A DNA stretch of 64,000 nucleotides from Streptomyces rubradiris. GTDB taxonomy: Bacteria; Actinomycetota; Actinomycetes; Streptomycetales; Streptomycetaceae. Under the pieces are notes generated by a model. The model was not told where the DNA came from and ran no database searches. It was given only the letters and a program-made list of their open reading frames with translations. Positions 19,542 to 28,836 of this stretch are shown in pieces (the first letter of the stretch is position 1; the number at the start of each line of letters is the position of its first letter). The position numbers and the translations under genes were made by a program. The stretch covers positions 1,071,501-1,135,500 of the forward strand of contig NZ_BNEA01000001.1 of assembly GCF_016860525.1 (NCBI RefSeq), read 5' to 3'.

Positions 19542-20447
19542 TTACCAGCCGCGGTTCGCGTAGCGCTCGGTCTCGGGGAGGGTGTCGCAGTTGATGCCGA
19601 CCATGGCCTCGCCGAGGTTGCGGGACGCGTCCGCGATGATCTTCGGGTCGTCGTAGAAGGTGGTGGCCTTCACGATGGCGGCGGCGCGCTTGGCCGGGTC
19701 GCCGGACTTGAAGATGCCGGAGCCGACGAACACGCCCTCGGCGCCGAGCTGGCGCATCAGGGCCGCGTCGGCCGGGGTGGCCACACCGCCGGCGGAGAAC
19801 AGCACCACCGGGAGCTTGCCCAGCTCGGCGACCTCCTTGACCAGCTCGTAGGGGGCGCGCAGCTCCTTGGCGGCGGCGTACAGCTCGTGGTTGTCCAGGC
19901 CGCGCAGACGGGCGATGTCGCCCTTGATCTGGCGCAGGTGGCGGACGGCCTCGACCACGTTGCCGGTGCCGGCCTCGCCCTTGGAGCGGATCATCGCGGC
20001 GCCCTCGGCGATGCGGCGCAGGGCCTCGCCCAGGTTGGTGGCACCGCACACGAACGGGGTGGTGAAGGACCACTTGTCGGAGTGGTTGACCTCGTCGGCC
20101 GGGGTGAGCACCTCGGACTCGTCGATGTAGTCCACGCCGAGGGACTGCAGCACCTGGGCCTCGACGAAGTGGCCGATGCGGGACTTGGCCATCACCGGGA
20201 TGGAGACCGCGTCGATGATGCCCTCGATCATGTCCGGGTCGGACATACGGGCCACGCCGCCGTCCTTGCGGATGTCGGCCGGGACGCGCTCCAGGGCCAT
20301 GACGGCGACGGCGCCCGCGTCCTCGGCGATCTTCGCCTGCTCCGGCGTGACGACGTCCATGATCACGCCGCCCTTGAGCTGCTCGGCCATGCCGCGCTTC
20401 ACACGGGCGGTGCCGGTCTCGGGAGCCTGGTTCTCGGTGGTGGACAC
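19542..20447 (-). CDS. pdxS: pyridoxal 5'-phosphate synthase subunit PdxS
   Basis: The synthase subunit condenses ribose 5-phosphate, glyceraldehyde 3-phosphate and ammonia into PLP. The 301-residue TIM barrel has [18 protein letters not shown], the catalytic-lysine region [20 protein letters not shown], and [23 protein letters not shown] at 20447, behind a GTGAGG ribosome-binding site, gives the normal length; the open frame further upstream is not conserved-looking. Confidence 0.97.
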   Translation of the reverse strand: MSTTENQAPETGTARVKRGMAEQLKGGVIMDVVTPEQAKIAEDAGAVAVMALERVPADIRKDGGVARMSDPDMIEGIIDAVSIPVMAKSRIGHFVEAQVLQSLGVDYIDESEVLTPADEVNHSDKWSFTTPFVCGATNLGEALRRIAEGAAMIRSKGEAGTGNVVEAVRHLRQIKGDIARLRGLDNHELYAAAKELRAPYELVKEVAELGKLPVVLFSAGGVATPADAALMRQLGAEGVFVGSGIFKSGDPAKRAAAIVKATTFYDDPKIIADASRNLGEAMVGINCDTLPETERYANRGW

Positions 20448-20560
20448 GGGTGACCTCACTGATGGGAAAGAGGGTTTGTGCTCCCCTGAGGAAACGCGAG
20501 CCGGCCAGGCCACAGCAAGGGCCAATGACAAGCCGGTGGCTCCTTTTGTTCACCCGGGCT

Positions 20561-21103
20561 TCATGAGACCCGCTCGACCAGGGCCGCGGGCGGCTCGTCG
20601 TCCATCTCGAAGGCCAGCGGGAAGGGGGCGTGGCCGGCCAGCCGGAACCAGCGGACCTTGCGGTGTTCGCGGAGTCTGCGGGCGGCCCCCACGGCGTCGT
20701 TGTGGAACCGGCGGGCCATCGGCACCCGGCGGACGGCCTCGGCCAGTTCACGGGCCGCCGCGTCACCGCCGGGGGCCTCGCGCACCGCCTCCACCTGGGC
20801 CGCGTGTTCGAAGACCGCCCGCAGCGCCTGGCTCAGCTCGCTCTCGGCGACCTCCCGCTGCTCCTCCTCGGCCTGCCGGGCCGCGTGCGCGGCCTCGTAG
20901 AGCACGATCGAGGCGGCCGGGTCCAGCACGCCGGAGGTCGCCAGCTCCTGGGCCACCGAGGCGCGCCGCAGCAACTGGGCGTCGAGCGCGGCCCGGGCGG
21001 CGTCCATCCGCACGTGCAGCCGGTCCAGCCGCCCGGCCGTCCAGCTGAGGTACACGCCGATGGCGACGAGCGCGACGAGGATCCAGATGAGGGTTGCGGT
21101 CAC
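20561..21103 (-). CDS. LemA-like membrane-anchored helical protein
   Basis: Function unknown. The 180 residues open with one membrane helix (TLIWILVALVAIGVYLSW, about 3-20), followed by long amphipathic helices and a MARRFHNDAVGAARRLREHR segment that resembles the RFND/N signature of LemA proteins. A short globular tail ends the protein. The start is GTG at 21103. It lies between the phosphatidylinositol-mannoside genes and pdxS on the same strand, but a 614-bp gap with a large hairpin separates it from pimA, so it is probably its own unit. The LemA comparison is from pattern only. Confidence 0.7.
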   Translation of the reverse strand: MTATLIWILVALVAIGVYLSWTAGRLDRLHVRMDAARAALDAQLLRRASVAQELATSGVLDPAASIVLYEAAHAARQAEEEQREVAESELSQALRAVFEHAAQVEAVREAPGGDAAARELAEAVRRVPMARRFHNDAVGAARRLREHRKVRWFRLAGHAPFPLAFEMDDEPPAALVERVS

Positions 21104-21148
21104 GCCCGAAGGCTATCGGCCGCCGCACGGCCCCCTCCAAGCCACCGT

Positions 21149-21199
21149 GACCGGTGCGAGCCCGCGCTGTCCGGAAACCGGTGCGGGCTCGCACCGGTC
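21149..21199 (-). terminator. large 17-bp inverted repeat downstream of pimA
   Basis: Positions 21149-21165 are perfectly complementary to 21183-21199, with a 17-nt loop. It is far (about 520 bp) from the pimA stop and only 46 bp upstream of the LemA-like start codon, so it could terminate upstream transcription or act in the leader of the next gene. Confidence 0.55.
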
Positions 21200-21231
21200 C
21201 GGTTGTCACGTAGGGGCCGGGCGTCCGGCTG

Positions 21232-21272
21232 CGGACGCCCGGGTGCCGGATTCGGACGCCCGGGTGCCGGAT
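21232..21272. repeat. 21-bp tandem duplication
   Basis: CGGACGCCCGGGTGCCGGAT recurs with a 21-bp period starting at 21232 and 21253, and a partial third copy follows. It lies in noncoding DNA. Confidence 0.75.
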
Positions 21273-21717
21273 GCGGGGCGGCTCGTCCCGCTCCCTCCGG
21301 TGCCCGGCGGCGCACGGGCCGGGGCGGCGCCTCACCGCCCTCGCCGCGTACTCGGCGCCTCGGGCTTCGCCGCGACTGCGGACGGCCGGACGATCCCGGT
21401 GCGCGTCGGCCGCCGGGCCCGTGTGCCCGGGCCCGGCTGGGGGCCGCGGTCCCGCGTACGGCACACCCGCGGGGTCCGGTGCGCCGGTGGGCGTCCGCGG
21501 CGTCCGCCGGGGTCGGCGGGGCCGCTGCGGAATCGGCACGGCGGCGGACTCGGCGGCCGTCCCGGTCCCGTACGGCACAGGTCGCACCCGACGCGCGTCG
21601 CTCCGGGGGGCTCCGGTCAGGGGCACCGGCTCATGCGCCGCCGGGGCCGGAACCGCGCCCGCCGCCGGACGAACGCGCGACCGGCGCGGCGTCCGCCCGG
21701 GGGCAAGCCTGCCCGCG

Positions 21718-22881
21718 TCAGTCCCGTGCCAGTCCGAAGCGCGCCCGCAGGCCCGTCGCGCGTTCGTCCGTGGCGACCGCCGCCGCGCCCGCCGTCACCG
21801 TCTCGTAGACGGACAGGATGTCCGCGCCGACCGTCGACCAGTCGAAGCGCCGTACGTGGGCGCTGCCCCGCGCGCGCAGCTCGGCCAGGCGGGCCGGGTC
21901 GCCGAGCAGGCGTACGGCGGCCTCGGCCAGCGCGTCGGCGTCCTCGTTGGCGAACACCTCGCCGGCCTCGCCCTGGTCGAGGACCTGCACGAACGCGTCC
22001 AGGTCGGAGGCGAGCACGGGCGCGCCCGCCGACATCGCCTCGACCAGGATGATGCCGAAGCTCTCCCCGCCGGTGTTGGGCGCCACGTACAGGTCGACGC
22101 TGCGCAGCAGCCGGGCCTTGTCCTGGTCGCTGATCATGCCGAGGAACTCCACGCGCGGGCGCAGCTCCTCCGGCAGGTCGGCGACGGCCGCCTCCTCGTC
22201 GCCCCGGCCGGCCACCAGCAGCCGGGTCTCCGGCCGGGCCGCGAGGATGCCCGGCAGCGCCCGCATCAGGACGGGCAGTCCCTTGCGCGGCTCGTCGATC
22301 CGGCCGATGAACCCGATGGTGCCGCCCTGCCACTCGGGCCTGGGCTCGGCCTTGGCGAAGAAGTCCACGTCGACGCCGTTGGGGATGACCACCGCGTCCC
22401 CGCCGAGGTGCTCGACCAGCGTGCGCCGGGCGTACTCGCTGACCGCGATCCGCGCGCTGATCTTCTCCAGCGCGGCCTGGAGGATCGCGTAGGCGGCGAT
22501 CATCGCGCGCGAGCGCGGGTTGGAGGTGTGGAAGGTGGCCACGATCGGGCCGGACGCCGCCCAGCAGGTCAGCAGGCCCAGCGAGGGCGAGGTCGGCTCG
22601 TGGATGTGCACCACGTCGAAGGCGCCCTCGTGCAGCCAGCGCCGTACCCGCGCGGCCGACAGGAAGCCGAAGTTCAGCCGGGCCACCGAGCCGTTGTACG
22701 GCACCGGGACCGCGCGGCCGGCGGAGACGACGTACGGCGGCAGCGGGGTGTCGTCGTCGGCCGGGGCGAGCACGGAGACGTGGTGGCCGAGGCGGAGGAA
22801 GTACTCGGCGAGGTCACGGATATGGAACTGGACGCCACCGGGCACGTCCCAGGAGTACGGGCAGACGATCCCGATTCTCAC
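21718..22881 (-). CDS. pimA: phosphatidylinositol alpha-mannosyltransferase
   Basis: GT4 glycosyltransferase predicted to add the first mannose from GDP-mannose to phosphatidylinositol at the inner face of the membrane. The 387 residues show the N-terminal fold RIGIVCPYSWDVPGGVQFHI, then PNGVDVDFF, GFIGRIDEPRKGLPVL, and the donor-site EX7E region ESFGIILVEAMSAG. GTG at 22881 overlaps the acyltransferase stop (GTGA). Gene order pgsA-acyltransferase-GT4 is that of the mycobacterial pimA cluster, which supports the assignment over other GT4 enzymes. Confidence 0.92.
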   Translation of the reverse strand: MRIGIVCPYSWDVPGGVQFHIRDLAEYFLRLGHHVSVLAPADDDTPLPPYVVSAGRAVPVPYNGSVARLNFGFLSAARVRRWLHEGAFDVVHIHEPTSPSLGLLTCWAASGPIVATFHTSNPRSRAMIAAYAILQAALEKISARIAVSEYARRTLVEHLGGDAVVIPNGVDVDFFAKAEPRPEWQGGTIGFIGRIDEPRKGLPVLMRALPGILAARPETRLLVAGRGDEEAAVADLPEELRPRVEFLGMISDQDKARLLRSVDLYVAPNTGGESFGIILVEAMSAGAPVLASDLDAFVQVLDQGEAGEVFANEDADALAEAAVRLLGDPARLAELRARGSAHVRRFDWSTVGADILSVYETVTAGAAAVATDERATGLRARFGLARD

Positions 22882-23786
22882 GAGGGTCCCTTCGCGGGGT
22901 CGAGGTCGGCGAGCCACAGGCGCTGGAGCATGTGCCAGTCCTCCGGGTGCTCGGCGATCCCGGCGGCGAAGGCGTCGGCCAGCGCCTGTGTCATGAGGGA
23001 CGTCTTCTCCGCGCGCGTACCCGACCCGGGTACCTCGATCGGGGGGTGGACCCGGCCCCGCATGACGGGGGAGTCGTCGTACCAGAGGGTGACGGGCAGC
23101 AGCAGCGCGCCCGTGTGCTGGGCGAGCAGGGCCGGACCGGCCGGCATGCGGGCCCGCTCCCCGAAGAAGTCGACCTCGACACCGGAGGCGGACAGGTCGC
23201 GGTCGGCGACCAGGCAGACCAGCCCGCCGTCGCGCAGCCGCCGGGCCAGGGTGCCGAAGGCCGCTCCGCCGCTGTGCGGCAGCACCTCCATGCCCAGACC
23301 TTCGCGGTAGGCCACGAAACGGTCGTAGAGCGACTCCGGCTTCAGCCGCTCGGCGACCGTCGTGAACGGCGTCTGGAGCTTGGTGGTGACCCATGCCCCG
23401 GCCAGGTCCCAGTTGGCCAGGTGCGGCAGGGCGAGGACCACGCCCCGGCCGGCGGCCAGCCCCTCGGTCAGATGGTGCAGGTCCTTGGGGACGAAGCCGG
23501 CCTTCACCCGCTCGGCGCTCCAGGCCGGCAGCCGGAAGGACTCCATCCAGTACCGCAGGTACGAGCGCATGCCCGCGCGGGACAGCTCCGCGAGCCGCTC
23601 CGGGGACGCCCCGGGCACCACGCGCGCGTAGTTGGCCTCCAGGCGCCGTACGCCCTTGCCGCGCCGCTTCCAGGCGGCGTCGGCGATGGTCCGGCCCAGG
23701 CGCACGGCGACCGGCTCGGGGAGCTTCTTCACGGTGCTCCAGCCGAGGCCGTACAGCGCGTCGGCGAACCGGTCGGCGGCGCTCAC
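22878..23786 (-). CDS. phosphatidylinositol mannoside acyltransferase (PatA-like)
   Basis: Membrane-associated acyltransferase of the lysophospholipid/lipid A family. The 302 residues have the HX4D catalytic motif in LALPHLANWDLAG and downstream stretches VCLVADRDLSASGVEVDFFG and LPVTLWYDD. It is probably the enzyme that acylates the mannose of PIM. GTG at 23786 overlaps the pgsA stop (GTGA), and its own stop overlaps the pimA start, so the three genes look translationally coupled. Confidence 0.9.
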   Translation of the reverse strand: MSAADRFADALYGLGWSTVKKLPEPVAVRLGRTIADAAWKRRGKGVRRLEANYARVVPGASPERLAELSRAGMRSYLRYWMESFRLPAWSAERVKAGFVPKDLHHLTEGLAAGRGVVLALPHLANWDLAGAWVTTKLQTPFTTVAERLKPESLYDRFVAYREGLGMEVLPHSGGAAFGTLARRLRDGGLVCLVADRDLSASGVEVDFFGERARMPAGPALLAQHTGALLLPVTLWYDDSPVMRGRVHPPIEVPGSGTRAEKTSLMTQALADAFAAGIAEHPEDWHMLQRLWLADLDPAKGPS

Positions 23787-24445
23787 CGCGCGGCCCCGCC
23801 GGCCTGACCGGCCGCCGCCTCGGCCTCCGCGGACTCGCGGCGGACGGTGACCACCCGCTGCACCAGGGTGACCAGGCTGCCCGCCGCGACGAGCCACAGC
23901 GCGATCGGCAGCAGCCACTGGATGCCCGGCACACCGAACTTGTGCAGGCCCGCGAACCCGGCCGCGACCAGCGAGATCACCAGCCGCTCGGCGCGTTCGA
24001 CGAGCCCGTTGACGGCGACCGGCAGCCCGATCGACTCGCCGCGCGCCTTGGTGTACGACACCACCTGGCCGCTGGCCAGGCAGAAGATCGACACCGCGCA
24101 CAGCACGTTGTCGTCACCGCGGCCCGCGTACCACAGCGCGAAACCGCCGAAGATCGCGCCGTCGGCGACCCGGTCCAGGGTGGAGTCCAGGAAGGCGCCC
24201 CAGCGGCTGGAGCGGCCCAGCTGGCGGGCCATGTTGCCGTCGACCAGGTCCGAGAAGACGAACAGGGTGATCACGACCGTGCCCCAGAAGAACTCCCCCC
24301 TGGGGTAGAAGACCAGCGCCCCCGCGACCACCCCGGCCGTGCCGATGAGGGTCACCGTGTCAGGGCTCACCCCCCGCCGGATGAGAAACGCGGCGAACGG
24401 TGTGAGGACACGCGTGAAGAATGCACGCGCGTACTTGTTCAGCAT
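23783..24445 (-). CDS. pgsA: phosphatidylinositol phosphate synthase (CDP-alcohol phosphotransferase)
   Basis: Predicted to join CDP-diacylglycerol with inositol 1-phosphate. The 220-residue membrane protein has the complete CDP-alcohol phosphotransferase motif D-x2-DG-x2-AR-x8-G-x3-D-x3-D from Asp66 to Asp91, starting DLVDGNMARQLG. Several hydrophobic segments follow. ATG at 24445 gives the family length; the open frame upstream has no membrane character. It heads the pgsA-patA-pimA operon; the partner genes point to inositol rather than glycerol phosphate as acceptor. Confidence 0.92.
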   Translation of the reverse strand: MLNKYARAFFTRVLTPFAAFLIRRGVSPDTVTLIGTAGVVAGALVFYPRGEFFWGTVVITLFVFSDLVDGNMARQLGRSSRWGAFLDSTLDRVADGAIFGGFALWYAGRGDDNVLCAVSIFCLASGQVVSYTKARGESIGLPVAVNGLVERAERLVISLVAAGFAGLHKFGVPGIQWLLPIALWLVAAGSLVTLVQRVVTVRRESAEAEAAAGQAGGAAR

Positions 24446-24752
24446 GGCCTTCCCGACGGTCGGTGACGCCGCGGCCCCTGCTGGCCGCCGGCTGGCCCAT
24501 CGTAGCCACGCGCGCGCGTGGCCGACGGGCGGGCACCCGCGGCCGGTGCCCGGAAGCGGTGCGCACGGCGCCCCACGAGGCGGGCGTGACGGAAACGGAC
24601 AATGACGCGCACTCTTCGTAGTCCTTCGTATGGACGCAACGTGACGGGAGTGGAAAGCTCGAATAACCGCGGGCGTCGCCGGAGCCGCCAGAGCACGCGG
24701 ATCCCGCGTGTCCGCGCCCACAGTGACCTCACCGTGCACGGGAGGCAGGATC
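24446..24752. other. divergent promoter region between pgsA and the EF-G paralogue
   Basis: 307 bp with no credible gene. It must carry promoters for both directions. A 7-bp GGGCACC/GGTGCCC hairpin lies near 24530; I could not pick out convincing -10/-35 pairs. Confidence 0.5.
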
Positions 24753-26954
24753 ATGGGCGACAAGGCACAGACACACCACCCCGGAGCCGCCGGCAGGGCT
24801 CTCACGGCCGACCGGCCCACCTCCGTACGGAACGTGGTGCTGGTCGGCCACACCGGCTCGGGAAAGACGACCCTGGTGGAGGCCCTCGCGCTGACCGCGG
24901 GGGCGGTGAACCGGGCGGGCCGCGTGGAGGACGGCGGCACCGTCTCCGACTACGACGACATCGAGCACCGCCAGCAGCGCTCGGTCCAGCTCTCCCTGGT
25001 ACCGGTCGAATGGGACGGCATCAAGGTCAACCTGCTCGACACCCCCGGATACGCCGACTTCGTCGGGGAACTGCGGGCCGGGCTGCGCGCCGCGGACGCG
25101 GCCCTCTTCGTCGTGTCGGCCTCGGACGGCGTCGACGGCTCCACCCGGATGGTGTGGGAGGAGTGCGCGGCCGTCGGCATGCCCCGCGCGATCGTGATCA
25201 CCCACCTGGAGGCCGCCCGCGCGAACTTCGAGGAGATGACCCGGATCTGCGCGGAGGCATTCGGCGGCGACGACCCCGACGCCGTGCTGCCGCTGTACCT
25301 GCCGCTGCGCGGCCCCGAGGGACCCGACGGGCACGCACCGGTCACCGGGCTGGTCGGCCTGCTGTCGGGGAAGCTGTTCGACTACTCGACCGGGGAACGC
25401 AAGGAGTCCGAGCCCGGCGAGGACCAGCTGCCCGGCATCGAGGAGGCCCGCAACCGGCTCATCGAGGGGATCATCGCCGAGAGCGAGGACGAGACCCTCA
25501 TGGACCGCTACCTGGGCGGCGAGCAGATCGACGTCAAGACCCTGGTCCAGGATCTGGAGCGGGCCGTGGCGCGCGGCTCCTTCCACCCCGTGCTGGCCGC
25601 CGCGCCCGCCGCCGAGGGCGCCCGGCAGGGACTCGGCACCGTGGAACTGCTGGAACTGGTCACCGGCGGCTTCCCCACCCCCTTCGAACACCCCATGCCC
25701 CGGGTCACCACGATCGACGGCAGGCCGCGCGAGCTGAAACCCTGCGACACCGACGGCCCGCTGGTCGCCGAGGTCGTCAAGACCTCCTCCGACCCCTACG
25801 TGGGCCGGCTCTCCCTGGTCCGCGTCTTCTCCGGCACCCTCCGCCCGGACCAGCCGGTGCACGTCTCCGGGCACGGCCTCGCCGACCGCGGCCACGAGGA
25901 CCACGACGTGGACGAGAAGGTCGGCACCCTGTCCATGCCCTTCGGCAAACAGCAGCGCCCGGTCACCCACGCCGTCGCCGGCGACCTGGTGTGCGTGGCC
26001 AAGCTGGGCCGCGCCGAGACCGGCGACACCCTCTCCGCCAAGGACGACCCGCTGCTGATGGAGCCCTGGCAGATGCCCGACCCGCTGCTGCCGGTCGCCA
26101 TCCGGGCGCACAGCAAGGCCGACGAGGACAAACTCTCCCAGGGCCTGGCCCGGCTCGTCGCCGAGGACCCGACGATGCGCCTGGAACAGAACCAGGACAC
26201 CCACCAGGTCGTCCTGTGGTGCCTGGGCGAGGCGCACGCCGACGTGGCCCTGGAACGGCTGCGCGGCCGCTACGGCGTCCAGGTCGACGTCATCCCGCAC
26301 AAGGTCTCCCTCCGGGAGACGTTCGCCACCAAGGCCACCGGGCGGGGCCGGCACGTCAAGCAGTCCGGCGGGCACGGCCAGTACGCCATCTGCGAGATCG
26401 AGGTGGAGCCGCTGCCCGGCGGCTCGGGCATCGAGTTCGTGGACAAGGTGGTCGGCGGCGCGGTGCCCCGGCAGTTCATCCCCTCCGTCGAGAAGGGCGT
26501 CCGCGCCCAGGCCGCCAAGGGCGTCGCCGCCGGATACCCCCTGATCGACGTCCGGGTGACGCTGGTGGACGGCAAGGCCCACTCGGTGGACTCCTCCGAC
26601 GCCGCCTTCCAGACGGCGGGCGCGCTCGCCCTGCGCGAGGCCGCCGCGGACGCCCGGATCCACCTGCTGGAACCGGTCGCCGAGGTGACCGTGCTCGTCG
26701 GCGACGCCTACGTGGGCGCCGTGATGAGCGACCTCTCCGGCCGCCGCGGCCGGCTGCTCGGCACCGAACAGACCGGCTCCGGACGGACGCTGATCCGCGC
26801 CGAGGTGCCCGAGTTCGAGATCGGCCGGTACGCCGTCGACCTCCGCTCGCTCTCGCACGGCACCGCGCGCTTCGACCGCGCCTACGCCCGGCACGAACCG
26901 ATGCCGCCGCAGATCGCCGAACGCGTCCGCGAACAGGCCGGGGACGAGGGGTAG
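24753..26954 (+). CDS. EF-G-like translation factor paralogue (EF-G2 type)
   Basis: The 733 residues follow the five-domain EF-G layout, including domain IV (GHGQYAICEIEVEPL) and domain V (VLVGDAYVGAVMSDLSGRRG). The GTPase centre is divergent: the P-loop reads GHTGSGKTT (32-40), the switch I GITI motif is replaced by RSVQL (76-80), G3 is DTPGY (96-100), and G4 NKMD is replaced by THLE (150-153). Mycobacterial EF-G2 shows similar divergence and lacks normal ribosome-stimulated GTPase, so it may not be a translocase. ATG at 24753 was chosen for its GGAGG ribosome-binding site. Confidence 0.88.
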   Translation: MGDKAQTHHPGAAGRALTADRPTSVRNVVLVGHTGSGKTTLVEALALTAGAVNRAGRVEDGGTVSDYDDIEHRQQRSVQLSLVPVEWDGIKVNLLDTPGYADFVGELRAGLRAADAALFVVSASDGVDGSTRMVWEECAAVGMPRAIVITHLEAARANFEEMTRICAEAFGGDDPDAVLPLYLPLRGPEGPDGHAPVTGLVGLLSGKLFDYSTGERKESEPGEDQLPGIEEARNRLIEGIIAESEDETLMDRYLGGEQIDVKTLVQDLERAVARGSFHPVLAAAPAAEGARQGLGTVELLELVTGGFPTPFEHPMPRVTTIDGRPRELKPCDTDGPLVAEVVKTSSDPYVGRLSLVRVFSGTLRPDQPVHVSGHGLADRGHEDHDVDEKVGTLSMPFGKQQRPVTHAVAGDLVCVAKLGRAETGDTLSAKDDPLLMEPWQMPDPLLPVAIRAHSKADEDKLSQGLARLVAEDPTMRLEQNQDTHQVVLWCLGEAHADVALERLRGRYGVQVDVIPHKVSLRETFATKATGRGRHVKQSGGHGQYAICEIEVEPLPGGSGIEFVDKVVGGAVPRQFIPSVEKGVRAQAAKGVAAGYPLIDVRVTLVDGKAHSVDSSDAAFQTAGALALREAAADARIHLLEPVAEVTVLVGDAYVGAVMSDLSGRRGRLLGTEQTGSGRTLIRAEVPEFEIGRYAVDLRSLSHGTARFDRAYARHEPMPPQIAERVREQAGDEG

Positions 26955-27154
26955 CACGGAAGCACCGGACCGGCGCACGGGCGGGCGGCTTCGGCCGTCC
27001 GCCCACGGCTGTCGGTGCCGGCCGATACGCTGATCACCTGATGACGTCGTGCCGCAGCCCACCCGGCGGCGGCCCGGCGACCGGTCCAACAGGTGTGCGG
27101 AGCAAGGAAGTCGGGAAGGCCGCAGGCACGGCACCGGCGGCGATAGGGGCGGGA

Positions 27155-28801
27155 ATGTCGATAGGAACGGAGTGGGACGGGCCCCAGGTACCCGTCTCGG
27201 TCGGCGAGGGACAGGCGGCGACCGCCGCCCTGGCCTCCGCGGCCTACCGGGACAGCCCGATCGAAGAGATCAAGAAGGCCGACAACGAGTGGCACCAGTC
27301 GACCGTCAAGGCCGGCCGGATCAAGATGTTCCGGCCCAACCTGGGCGAGGCGTTCTCCCGGGCCCTCGTGGACCGGATGCTGTCCTCCGGCCGCAAACCG
27401 CTCATCCAGTCCTTCGGCACCGAACCGCAGTTCGTGGTCGAACACGCCCTGGCCGCCAACAACATCCGCCGGGAGCGGGACAACCAGCTGAGTCTCATCA
27501 CCGTCGTCTGCGGCCTCGTCTTCCTGCCCGGGTTCATCGCCTGGCTGCTGGTCTTCCTGCTGCGCTCCTTCGTCGCCCGGCGCGACGACAAGCGAGCCGG
27601 GACACTGGCCACCACACTCCTGCTGGGCGTCGGCCTGCTCGCCGCGCTGTTCCTGGTCAAGATGCCCTTCGGCGGCTTCTGGGCCTGGTACGCCCGCGCG
27701 TGTGTCATCGCCCCCGTGATCGGCTGGTTCTGGGCCAAGCGCCTGTGCGAACGCACCGCCCACGATCTGCGCGCCCGCTGGGACGGCCTGCTCTCCGGCA
27801 CCAGCGTCGGCGCCAAGATCCCGGAGGCCGTGCCGCGCGGCCCCGGCCAGACCGCCGCCGAGGAGCTCCGCCAGTCCCTGGCCCGGCTGAGCGCCGAGCA
27901 GCAGTCCAACTCGGTCTTCTACGCCGGCCCCAAGGGCATACTCGGCATGGGCACCCGCTGGGGCGCCTGGCAGCTCGCCGAGGACCTGGTGCCCGCCGAC
28001 CCCGGCCGGGAGATCCACCCCTTCCGCAGCTGGGACGTGATACGCGCGATCCACGACAAGTTGTCCCTGCTGGAGCGCGGCCCGCTGCATACCGGCGGCT
28101 TCCCCAAGCCCTCCATACGGCACTGGATCGTCACGCCGATCGGCGAGAAGGCCACGGCGGTGTCCCGGCCCGAGGGAGCCGACGTCGAGGCGTTCCAGGT
28201 CAAGCCGCACGCCATACAGGAGATCTGCAACAAGCAGCAGTTCGGCAGCGGCGACCGGCACTACCTGGGCGTGCAGTGGACCCTGTGGGACGGACAGCTG
28301 GTGATCACCATGCTGATCACCGTCACCGTGCTGCACCAGACCCTGCGCATCGAGGTCACCGGGCACGCGCTGGGACCGGTGAACTCGCTGTTCACCAGCA
28401 AGCCGGAGGCACCGACCAAGGAAGTCGCCAAGTCCCTCAAGCCCTGGGAGAACCGCACGATCAAGCTGCCGCTGGTCACCACCGACGAGGTCGTACGGCT
28501 CGCCGTCCGCGCCCCGCTCACCTGGTACCCGCCGCTGCTGAACTGGCTCGGCGGCTCCCTCGGCCTGCCCGAGCCGTTCGGTCTGCGGCACGCCTGGGCC
28601 GACCAGCCGTGGCGCCATCGTTTCATGGCCGACGACGCGCTGCGCGCGGCCACGCCGGTGCTGCGCGTGGTGCACTCGGCGGCGATCAAGGTGCTGGAGG
28701 AGAACGGCGTGGACACCGAGAAGTTCGGCGCCCGCTCGTCGTTCCTCAGCGGCAACGTCCAGGACCCGACGCCGAGGAAGGCCGACCTCTACGACGCGTG
28801 A
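27155..28801 (+). CDS. large membrane protein of unknown function
   Basis: 548 residues. I do not recognise a named family. An N-terminal soluble part (1-110) is followed by three hydrophobic segments at about 113-138, 149-169 and 175-194, then some 340 mostly soluble residues containing FYAGPKGILGMGTRWGAW and a second weakly hydrophobic stretch (LVITMLITVTVLHQTLRIEV, about 380-400). ATG at 27155 is the first start before clear protein-like sequence, but an in-frame ATG at 27041 cannot be excluded. It lies downstream of the EF-G paralogue on the same strand and converges with the HIT gene. Confidence 0.8.
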   Translation: MSIGTEWDGPQVPVSVGEGQAATAALASAAYRDSPIEEIKKADNEWHQSTVKAGRIKMFRPNLGEAFSRALVDRMLSSGRKPLIQSFGTEPQFVVEHALAANNIRRERDNQLSLITVVCGLVFLPGFIAWLLVFLLRSFVARRDDKRAGTLATTLLLGVGLLAALFLVKMPFGGFWAWYARACVIAPVIGWFWAKRLCERTAHDLRARWDGLLSGTSVGAKIPEAVPRGPGQTAAEELRQSLARLSAEQQSNSVFYAGPKGILGMGTRWGAWQLAEDLVPADPGREIHPFRSWDVIRAIHDKLSLLERGPLHTGGFPKPSIRHWIVTPIGEKATAVSRPEGADVEAFQVKPHAIQEICNKQQFGSGDRHYLGVQWTLWDGQLVITMLITVTVLHQTLRIEVTGHALGPVNSLFTSKPEAPTKEVAKSLKPWENRTIKLPLVTTDEVVRLAVRAPLTWYPPLLNWLGGSLGLPEPFGLRHAWADQPWRHRFMADDALRAATPVLRVVHSAAIKVLEENGVDTEKFGARSSFLSGNVQDPTPRKADLYDA

Positions 28802-28802
28802 C

Positions 28803-28828
28803 CGGGTGCCCTCCATGGAGGGCACCCG
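28803..28828. terminator. bidirectional terminator
   Basis: A perfect 26-bp palindrome (CGGGTGCCCTCCA and its complement) begins 1 bp after the stop of the membrane protein gene and ends 8 bp from the HIT gene stop. Confidence 0.9.
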
Positions 28829-28836
28829 CCGTACGC

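Larger units (their letters stand above)
21104..21717. other. long noncoding gap between pimA and the LemA-like gene
   Basis: 614 bp with several open frames on both strands, none with recognisable protein character. It contains the hairpin at 21149-21199 and the 21-bp tandem repeat at 21232-21272; the rest is very G+C-rich, with CpG-dense low-complexity sequence. Confidence 0.6.

Noticed and set aside
21271-23310. A 679-residue plus-strand frame across the pimA region
   Set aside because: It is antisense to pimA and patA, which have definite catalytic motifs.
24602-28801. A 1399-residue plus-strand frame that includes the membrane protein
   Set aside because: The first 850 residues are an Arg/Gly-rich shadow of the EF-G paralogue; only the part from 27155 is protein-like.
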